The notes under the pieces: model-generated
Databases searched by the model: none
The model's input: the letters and a program-made list of their open reading frames with translations, nothing else
Told to the model about the DNA's origin: nothing
Shown here: positions 55,929 to 64,000 of the stretch, piece by piece
Position numbering within the stretch: position 1 is the stretch's first letter
Layout of the letters: every line of letters starts with the position of its first letter
Made by a program: the position numbers and the translations under genes
NCBI GenBank assembly: GCA_934045075.1
Contig: OW203744.1
Coordinates: forward strand, 868,001 to 932,000
Reading direction: 5' to 3'
Source: Yponomeuta sedellus
Taxonomy: Eukaryota; Arthropoda; Insecta; Lepidoptera; Yponomeutidae
DNA: 64,000 nt

Positions 55929-56800
55929 CTAGCTGACCCAGCGAACCTCGTACCGCATAACAGTGGATTCTTTAATTTTATACTATTTTTATTTTTAATG
56001 CACTAACCCGTGCTAAGGAACAAATTTAAAAACCTATTTAGAGGCTAAAAATTTCACCCATGCCGGGATTCGAACCCGCAACCTCTGGCTATCCGTGCCA
56101 GCGCTCTACCAATTGAGCCAATGGGCGACTCACGGCATCAGTGAAATTTCGAACCTCTTTACAATATTCTCTGTATTACGTACAGGCAGCGACATCTGAC
56201 TTAAGCAAATTGTATTACTTACAGCCCCGACTACCTACTTTGCAGTTAGGTTTTAACATCGGAACGATATCACTGTACCCACATGATTATACTATTTTTA
56301 TTTTTAATGCACTAACCCGTGCTAAGGAACAAATTTAAAAACCTATTTAGAGGCTAAAAAATTCACCCATGCCGGGATTCGAACCCGCAACCTCTGGCTA
56401 TCCGTGCCAGCGCTCTACCAATTGAGCCAATGGGCGACTCACGGCATCAGTGAAATTTCGAACCTCTTTACAATATTCTCTGTATTACGTACAGGCAGCG
56501 ACATCTGACTTAAGCAAATTGTATTACTTACAGCCCCGACTACCTACTTTGCAGTTAGGTTTAACATCGGAACGATATCACTGTACCCACATGATTACAC
56601 TATTTTTATTTGGCATGGGTGAAATTTTTAGCCTCTAAATAGGTTTTTAAATTCTTTAATTTTACTTTATTTATTTTCCATAAGGACCATCCTCGTAGGT
56701 ACTTCAAGGAATATTTTAAAGAAACAATTAGCTAAATCGGTTCAGCTGCTCTCGAGATTTGCGCTTACCAACACATTCAGCGATTCATTTTTATATTATA
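55929..56800 (-). mobile_element. CTAG-ended (Helitron-like) repeat, interrupted
   Basis: actagctgacccagcgaacc at the left and gcgcttaccaacacattcag to tttttatattataa at the right. It is split by the fold-back SINE array at 55981-56650. Confidence 0.6.
55981..56650 (-). mobile_element. fold-back tRNA-SINE array (two units plus inverted end)
   Basis: Flanked by a 14-bp duplication attctttaatttta (55967-55980, 56651-56664). On the plus strand there are two tandem antisense units about 309 bp apart, then an inverted fragment ggcatgggtgaaattttta to aataggtttttaa. The layout mirrors 30484-31868 in the opposite orientation. Confidence 0.9.
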
Positions 56801-57165
56801 ATAAAATTAACTACATACTCCAACTACTTATTCTAATGTATTTCAATTCAGTGTAAGACATCTTTACAGGAGTTTATCTTTAAGTTATTCGAGAATAGGT
56901 ACTTGATTGAGGCCCCTCATTTGTCACACATATTCGCTGGTCGAGATACATAAAGTCGCTTGATTATGAACAGGCGTGGGTGCGATTTCCGCTGCCGGAA
57001 CCGGTCGTATTTAAATTGATTTGCACAGATAATCTCAGCTTAGCTCTTCCCCGACATTCGTGCCCTTGATTGGTTGATAATCAAAACGTTTCCTGGTTGG
57101 GATCTACCTTGATAGTACTTGAGAGAGATCTAGAATACATTTTGGTCACCACCGTTGGGAATTAA
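56801..57165. other. unassigned sequence
   Basis: Nothing recognised. Confidence 0.35.
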
Positions 57166-57172
57166 GACGATA

Positions 57173-57350
57173 TTAAAAAAAATATTTAGAGGCTAAAAAT
57201 TCCACAAAAAACCCGCGATCTCTGGCTAACCTTGCCGGAGCTATTGGGCGAACAGGTCGCGGGTCCCGGCGTGGGTGGAATTTTGTAGCCTCTAAATAGG
57301 TTTTTAAAATTGTCCTTAGCACGGGTTAGTGTATTAAAAAAAAAATTTAG
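57173..57350 (+). mobile_element. fold-back SINE family, decayed palindrome
   Basis: tatttagaggctaaaaattc at the left, ggtcgcgggtcccggcgtgg and ccttagcacgggttagtg at the right. Both arms are degraded and no clean duplication is visible. Confidence 0.65.
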
Positions 57351-57659
57351 ACAATAATTACATTTTACCTAATAAATAATCGCGATTATATGTGTTTAAT
57401 GTATAACTATTTATGAGCATCGCGCGTGATTAAAAATGACTAAGGAATGGCAATCAGTGATAAATCATAGCTTCTGTTGGTAGTTGGCACTCTCTAGCTC
57501 CGTCTTCTTAATGAGAAGCAGTGAAGCCATAACAGATTGATTTAAGCGTTGAGTCATCTACGGCCCTCCGATAATGGACTATTGACCCGCCGTTGACTTG
57601 ATTCCATTCTGATTTCGTTACAAACTCAATTAAATTGGTCGATGGGGCCAGAAGTCAGA

Positions 57660-57825
57660 AGACACCTTGTTTAATCTCTTCAGCAGTAGCTGCTGAAGAG
57701 ATTAAACAAGGTGTAAACTCTGTTAATTAAGGACTTTGAAAAGACTAAGTATGGAGTTTTTTTGTCCATTTTTTCTCCAAAATGATCTAGATTTTGAAAT
57801 AGACACCTAGTTTGACGTCTCACTG
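57660..57825 (+). repeat. 25-bp perfect hairpin followed by family X fragment
   Basis: Arms acaccttgtttaatctcttc plus agcag pair exactly around a tag loop (about 57669-57721). A family X copy follows (gtatggagtttttttgtcca, agacacctagtttga). Confidence 0.7.
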
Positions 57826-58365
57826 CAGGGCACAGGGCTTATCGTAGAAAGAGCGAGTATGGCCTTAATTTGTTTGTTAACACGTTTATAATTTAATCAT
57901 AATAAAAAAGTGGAAGGCGTGGCACACACAGTAAGGACTTAGGACGATGCCGCAGAGAAGACGAAGCGTCCTTTTAATTTAGGTACTCTAAAAAAAATGT
58001 GCTGAAGCTTTTCCACGCCACTGTCACAGCCACCTACTCCCACGTTCTGTCTATGGGCACCAGGCCTTTGGCTTAAAAGTGTTTATCTCGCTTTAGGCCC
58101 ACATTGGTAATTTTTAATTTTTGTACAGTCTGTCAGCTTTTAGAATATACCTCGGCTACTATTATTATTATTATTAAATTCTTTATTGTACCTGTAAAGA
58201 TTGTACAATTGGCGGGCTTAATACTAAATAGTATTTTATTCTAGCCAACCAACAGGTGACGTGGAGAAGATGGGGGTAGTCACAAACGGTGAGGTGATAT
58301 TTTATTGTTTTAATATCGTATAGAATCGGATATATTCATGTAATAGAAATATCGGAACTAATATG
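57826..58365. other. family Z trace and unassigned sequence
   Basis: gtctcactgcagggcacagg at about 57818 is a family Z trace; (att)n near 58159. Nothing else recognised. Confidence 0.35.
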
Positions 58366-58372
58366 ACACTTA

Positions 58373-58563
58373 GGGCCTGTTTCACATTCTGCAAATAAAG
58401 TTCCGGATAAGCTATCCGCAACCAGGGCTGCCGTTTGTTCTAAATTTGAAGCCATAAACAAACACACGCAAGATAGGAATATTTATTTAAATTTAGAACA
58501 AACGGCAGCCCTGGTTGCGGATAGCTTATCCGGAACTTTATTTGCAGATTGTGAAACTGGCCC
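58373..58563. mobile_element. PIF/Harbinger-like MITE (191 bp, 75-bp arms)
   Basis: Ends GGGCCTGTTTCACATTCTGC and, read inward from the right, GGGCCAGTTTCACAATCTGC. The arms then agree exactly through gataagctatccgcaaccag to about 75 bp. TTA is duplicated at 58370-58372 and 58564-58566. No coding. Confidence 0.85.
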
Positions 58564-58569
58564 TTATTT

Positions 58570-59290
58570 CGAAATATGAGCAGGAAGTACCTAGTATTAC
58601 ACTCGTGTTCTTTCGGCGAAAACCGAAACCTACTCTAGAGCCCGGGTATATTCTAAAAGCTAACAGACTATAGTAGTCTCACTAGCTCTCCAATATTTAT
58701 TGATGGCAACAAACGCGGCAGTCTTCTAAAAAAAAAGTTGGCTACACTTTGGCAAACACTGATGATGTCAGTAACACAGGTTTATTACCCAGCATAGGCA
58801 TCAGAGCTGATCAAATAAAATTATACAAATTATGTTGCCTCCTTTGCTATGTTATCATTAATTTAATAAGCACTTGCTTTTATATTAATATTGTTGGTAA
58901 ATACTTAGTATTGGGTACATGTCAATTCTGCAATTTCATTGTGATTGTAAAAAGTTTGTTTTACGACAAGAGCCAATCTATGGTAGATATCACGGAACAA
59001 TCTTTGCAGGTGAAGAACCCATTAAAAGTTATTTGCTAATATCTTGGATATAGCTTCTAGAACGATTCAACAGCATTAACGAGTTAACTTGATACCCGGA
59101 CCCCGTCTCATAAAGCCACTATACATATGACAATTAGATGTACATTGCTGAGACTTCTTGTTAACCTGTGGGTTAATCGACTTTGCAATTCACATCGAAT
59201 TGTCATATTAAACCACGAATGGTGGTTCTATGAAACAGGGAATTGTTAGCTCTTTGCCACTGCAATATATGGAAAATGCAGAACACCTTT
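58570..59290. other. unassigned sequence
   Basis: A 96-codon frame (58749-59039) has hydrophobic stretches but no family resemblance. Confidence 0.3.
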
Positions 59291-59306
59291 TCACAAATAT
59301 AATAAA

Positions 59307-59726
59307 AACCTATTTAGAGGCTAAATATTCCACCCATGCCGGGATTCGAACCCGCGACCTCTGGCTATCCGCGCCAGCGCTCTTTCCAACTGAGCCAATG
59401 GGCGACTCACCGGCATCAGTGAAATTTCGAACCTCTTCACACTATTCTCTGTATTAAGTACAGGCAGCGACATCTGGCTGAAGTGAATTGCATCACTTAC
59501 GGCCCCGAGTACCTACTTTGCAGTTAGGTTTTTACATCGGAATTATATACACACATGATTATACTATTTTTATTTTTAATGCACTAACCCATGCTAAGGA
59601 CAATTTTAAAAACCGATTTAGTGGCTAAAAATTCCACCCATGCCGGGATTCGAACCCGCGAACTCAGGCTATCCGTGCCAGCGCTGTCCATAGCATGGGT
59701 TAGTGCATTAAAAATAAAAATAGTAT
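59307..59726 (+). mobile_element. fold-back tRNA-SINE, two antisense units plus sense tail
   Basis: Flanked by a 12-bp duplication aaatataataaa (59295-59306, 59727-59738). One full antisense unit, a second truncated one, then a short sense tail (agcatgggttagtgcattaa). The copy is more diverged than 55981-56650. Confidence 0.85.
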
Positions 59727-59744
59727 AAATATAATAAAGTTTAA

Positions 59745-60262
59745 AGAATTACTAAAGTTGCAACAAAATGACAGAACTCCATAAAGCCGAAAGCAAATTA
59801 TCGCCACAAAAACCCAAGAAAAAAGCAACATGAGCTGAGACAAACAGCATTTAAACGGTCGCAACGGTTTTACATTTTAAATTGTTAAACCACAATCACA
59901 ACCCGACCAAATAGAAGATTACCTCGCTTAGAGCTTGTGCCCTAGCATTGAAGGACTATTGCAAGCAGTCGGTTGGCCAGTCCGCAGTCTCCGGTGACAT
60001 CAGCGCGCTTAAATATACGGGTCACGCACACAGACCGGTCCCCTTGTACTCTCAGCCAAACCAAAAGCCACCAATGTTTTTCTATTTTGGTATTTATTTC
60101 ATGCACGGTAAGAACCGCTGGAGGGAATAACAGAACCTTGTTTTTTACTACATTCACGGATCAATCCTTGCAATTACTGGTTTCTTTTAGGAATTCCTTA
60201 TAGATTGAGCCTTGGGATGAAAGCGCCACTTTCACTGTATGCTTTAGAAGATTATGTCTCAG
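59745..60262. other. unassigned sequence
   Basis: Overlapping frames near 59942-60203 on both strands have no resemblance to known proteins. Confidence 0.3.
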
Positions 60263-60468
60263 CTATCTGTGCCCAGCAGTGTTACCCGCGGTTTATGGAT
60301 TTTCTCATAGGAATAAGATATTTCCCTGCAGTAAAACGTAGCCTATGTGTTAATCCAGGCTATCAGCTAACTAAATACCAAAAGTTATTAAAATCGCTCC
60401 AGCCGTTTAGATGTGAAGAAGCATCAAACATACTCACAAACTTTCGCCTTTGTAATATTAGTGTATAA
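60263..60468 (-). mobile_element. Helitron-like (Lep1-type) repeat
   Basis: The minus-strand start tacactaatattacaaaggc leads into ctccagccgtttag (complement) and ggctacgttttactgcaggg blocks. It ends in ataaaccgcgggtaacactg without a CTAG terminus. Confidence 0.55.
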
Positions 60469-60649
60469 TATTAAATGTTATATGATAGTGAGATGTGACG
60501 TCATTCCGTATCGTACAACTAACTGACCTTAACATTACATTTTAGTAAAACTCTAGATTGTAATTTGTAATCTAGACAATCAAGACAAAATCAGCACAGT
60601 GATCAGTAAGTTCAATTAATTTGCACTAGTTATGAAGATTAAGATTAAG

Positions 60650-60745
60650 AAAAACTAAGCTAAGATCGGTCTCAGAAATGTCAAAATATAAATATTTAGT
60701 ACGTGATTTTGACATTTCTAAGACCAGTCTTTGCTTAGTTTTCGT
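60650..60745. repeat. MITE-like inverted repeat
   Basis: Arms aaaaactaagctaagatcgg and, from the right, gaaaactaagcaaagactgg continue into matching agaaatgtcaaaat. No clear duplication. Confidence 0.6.
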
Positions 60746-60749
60746 CTCT

Positions 60750-61754
60750 GAATGTCAACCTAAGAGTTTCAATTGAGGCTTAAGTAATCACCACGATCAT
60801 CAACAACCCGTCAAACATGAGCGCCACAGAAGGTTTTAAGGCCTCTACGAATACGTATTTGAATTTACGAAACGAAAACTCTTGTAATGTTATTTGTGAC
60901 ATGGAAATAGAAACGATTGTAGCACTATCCATAGAATTTTTCGACACATATCGACACACCCACCATTCTCTGCACTACGTCTCGCAAAATGTGTTTCGGG
61001 CTTCGTAAATTACTACGCCTTTCAAACACAGGTCTTTCATCGTTCTTGGATGAAAAGCAATTTCGCCACGAGCAGTTATGATTGTGATGATTTAATTTAT
61101 CTGAAACTCTCCAGGCTGCATTAGAGACAGCGCCCGTACTTAGATGATATCATGGCATCGTTTAAAAATACGCCTTCCATAACCGGTCGCGCTTGTCTGC
61201 ACCCGATAATCACTGGCCATTTCGAGTACCAGCTTCAGAATCGGACCAGGCTGTCCTTTCACATACTTTAAGGTCCTGTAAGCCTTAAGTCGGAGTGCCA
61301 AGAATCACTTTTCATTTTGACTTAGGCACAGCACATCGTGGTTCTCGGTTAGGTAGGTAGAATCGATTTGAAAGCTTGTCTTCTAACTCAGGATCGGTAG
61401 TGCGATAGACAGACGGTTATGCGAAATCGTAATTGCAGCTTAAGTTCATTGCTCTTTTCAAACTGGTACTGAGATCTTTTTTGCGAAATTGAATATGAAT
61501 TGATTGTTTAACCGCTATGGAATATTTTTTATTCGCGTGCCGCTTTCAACAGGGCTTTAAAGACCATAGGTTCTCTTCAGTTTTGTAATTTTAAAAACAT
61601 CTCAGCTTACAAAGTTGAATATATATTTAACCGATTTAGTTTCAAGTGATAATTTGTAATTTTAACATCTAAGCTTACGAAGTTGGAAATATATTTTACC
61701 GATTTTGTTTCACGTGATAATTTGCAATTGAAGTACTTCACTCATGAAATTCAC
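60750..61754. other. unassigned sequence
   Basis: At 61571-61725 two diverged tandem phrases (ttttaaaaacatctcagctt, attttaacatctaagcttac) suggest a local duplication of about 85 bp. Nothing else. Confidence 0.4.
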
Positions 61755-62000
61755 TTCTTCTTCTTCAGACTATATTATGTAGTCCACTGATGGCCGTAGC
61801 CCTCCCCTAATGAGCGCCATAGCGCCCTGCCTTCAGCTTGCCGCATCCAGCATCTGCCTGCAGTTTTTCGCAGATCGTCATCCCACCTGGTCGGAGGGCG
61901 TCCTACACTACGTTTGCCGAGTCGTGGTCTCCACTCAAGAACACGTTTACTCCAACGGTTGTCGATTCTTCGCGAGATATGGCCAGCCCATTGCCACTTA
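61755..62000 (-). pseudogene. non-LTR retrotransposon RT C-terminal fragment
   Basis: An uninterrupted minus-strand frame of about 75 codons: KWQWAGHISRRIDNRWSK, then RPRLGKRSVGRPPTRWDDDL, ending YGHQWTT and a stop, then a gaagaagaagaag tail. This is the usual C-terminus of a widespread insect LINE (RTE-like, tentative). It is 5'-truncated and less decayed than 43425-43610. Confidence 0.8.
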
Positions 62001-64000
62001 ATAATTGATTGTGATTGCTTGTATGTTCTTATTTAGCATGATTTTAATGTAATAAATATGTTTTAAAGTTATTAAACCCTTTTACCCCTCCGCAATGGGC
62101 AGAAAACCAGCTCTGCGCCTACGCAAGCAGTCCCGGCAATAATACTGAGCCTGTTCCTTTTTACCACAAACATGTGAATGAAAGAAACTTATTATTTATT
62201 ATTGGTACAAAATTTGTGGTAACTAAATAATTTTCACTTTAAAATGGCATAGAGTAGTAGAGTGATATTTATGTTGTTATGATGATGACCTTGTTTACTG
62301 AGAAAAGCCTTTATTGCAACAAAATGAAGTCAATAATTGTTATTTTTAGACATGGCAATTGAGTCAGAATGAGGTAATCACGAACCACCGAGCAGTTGGG
62401 TAGGTACAGTCACTTCAAAGAGGTCAAACGTGTGATAAAGCGTAGCACTAGCACAAGAATTCTTACAACTGATTCAGAGTCTATTATAGATAGTAAATAC
62501 TTGACACTTGGGTACACATTAGCTGGAGCCGTACAAAATAACTGTCCATAAGCTAAGTCGTTAAGTATACCTTTGACCTACCTCCTACCGACCCAAAATG
62601 TGCCTAAGTACCTTTGTAATTCAAGACGCGAAAGTAACGAAGGAAGCGTGCAGAACTACCACAGGCCGAGGCTTAGCTAAAAATAGACACAACTTAACAA
62701 GAAATGCACTAACACACTCGCAGACGCGTAACACAAGGAGTGTACTGTGGTTCAATGAAATCCGAGGTCGTATTTCCCGAAAGATCAGCCAGTGGCAACC
62801 TCCGACTCTTAATGTTAGTTCCACACACAAATAGGCCAGATGGAGATTCCAGACGAGATCTGAAATTAGCTATCATACCGTTGAAGGCTTGATAGTATCT
62901 AGGCTACCCACGAAGTTTTAAGTCGATAAGCAAATGAATCGCCAGGTAAACAAATACGTTGCCGCTAGGGATCTATCTGGACGAAAAAAGTAGTATACTT
63001 CAATTCTTTCTGCATAGGCCGTATCAGGTTGCTTAAGGCATCACCTTTGAACGTTTTTCGGGTGTACCAAAACCAAGGCCAAAATGGGCGTGGGTAGCGG
63101 CGTCCAAAACTCGAGACACCTTTAATTGGGATACATCTTACACAAGGAAATTTTGTTCTGCAACTCTTTTGACGGTTTAGGACAATCATAAAGAATTCAA
63201 GGGGCATTCACTCAAGGCATCAAGTGGCTTAAATCCGACACTAAGCAATAGGTTTGCCATCTGGCTAGTGGATGTAGTCAGAGATGATTGTGTATGATGT
63301 CTAGCAGGGCCTTATCGTAACACAATCTCGGGCATATTGACTCACTGTGTGAGGTAATCGTACATTAGAAGATCTTGGTGGCCCGGAACACGGGGTCGAA
63401 GATGACTGATTCGTGACATTCAACTCAGTTCTCTATCGAGCTATAAATTATACACATGAAGAGTCTTGAAAACACTCTCGTTGGAAGCAATTAGCTTGAT
63501 AAGGAATTGTAGGAGGCAACGTATTGCTTAATAGCAAGCGGCTATTGTTTTTATTAATGGCTTTAAAAGATTGGTCGCGCAGTCAATTCGTCATGCAACG
63601 TTCTGAACAATTCAGAAACAATTTTAGGATCATGTGAGCAAAGTGCGTAACACAATGCAAGACAGCATTTTGCATGCTGTTTGTAACGCAATTTATATCA
63701 GTGGTCTGCAGCAAAAAACCTACACGCGCTCTCCAAACTAGAGGGGATATTGAATGACCATCTGCCTATTAAAATTTGAACAAAGAAAGTGTTACTATGG
63801 CCGATTGCCCAACAAATAATAAAAAAATACAAAAAGTAAAAATAATACCGGTGTCCACACACAATCAACGTGATGATTTACGTTACTTCGTTATGGCGCT
63901 ATTGTAAAATACAATTTATTAAAGTGACAACGTTGGTATGATTATAGTGCATTCTTTATAATAAAACAACAATGAATAAAAAACAGCGTACTGTGAATTG
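62001..64000. other. unassigned sequence to window end
   Basis: Short frames at 62598-62834 and 62965-63207 show no domain I recognise. No repeat termini were seen. Confidence 0.35.

Overview
This window looks like insect nuclear DNA, most probably from a moth or butterfly. It is AT-rich and has no operons and no recognisable host exons. It is packed with lepidopteran-style repeats: non-LTR tails with a 'cagcagtggg'-type end and (GAT)n/(GAA)n tails, several tRNA-derived SINEs, Helitron-like 'actaatattataaa' repeats and MITEs. No host protein-coding gene could be supported. Every convincing coding region belongs to a transposable element.

Layout. At 765-5476 there is a nested stack: a broken mariner on the minus strand is split by a 3.66-kb Merlin-type (IS1016/IS1595-related) transposon with an open 353-codon transposase. 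That transposon in turn holds a tRNA-SINE and a 270-bp internally deleted mariner. From 5.5 to 17.9 kb the DNA is mostly decayed repeats: non-LTR 3' ends, PIF/Harbinger-like and hAT-like non-autonomous elements, and a palindromic tRNA-SINE. At 18319-24914 lies a complete minus-strand Ty3/gypsy LTR retrotransposon. Its two 308-bp LTRs look identical. Its Gag has an Arg/Ser-rich N-terminus, gag and pol are separated by one in-frame UGA followed by CUAG, the pol frame breaks in a 12-base homopolymer, and the 3' UTR holds six related hairpins. From 25 to 35 kb there are more SINEs, a palindromic-SINE array interrupted by a PIF/Harbinger-like element, and other repeats. At 35462-36755 is a full-length mariner whose reading frame is open but whose third catalytic Asp is Asn. 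From 37 to 64 kb there are further palindromic SINEs, MITEs and non-LTR remnants between unassigned AT-rich sequence.

The most unusual element is a repeat family with about 14 copies here. It is a tRNA-like SINE organised as a fold-back, with an antisense head at the 5' end and a sense tail at the 3' end. Eleven copies are flanked by 10-14-bp target-site duplications (exact or with one difference) that I could read directly, and ten of these eleven share nearly the same 5' terminus. This suggests that the fold-back form itself is being retrotransposed. Its enzymes are not encoded in it; a LINE partner is assumed.

The genes do not form a pathway. Each transposase, or gag-pol set, serves its own element, and the non-autonomous elements depend on enzymes encoded elsewhere.
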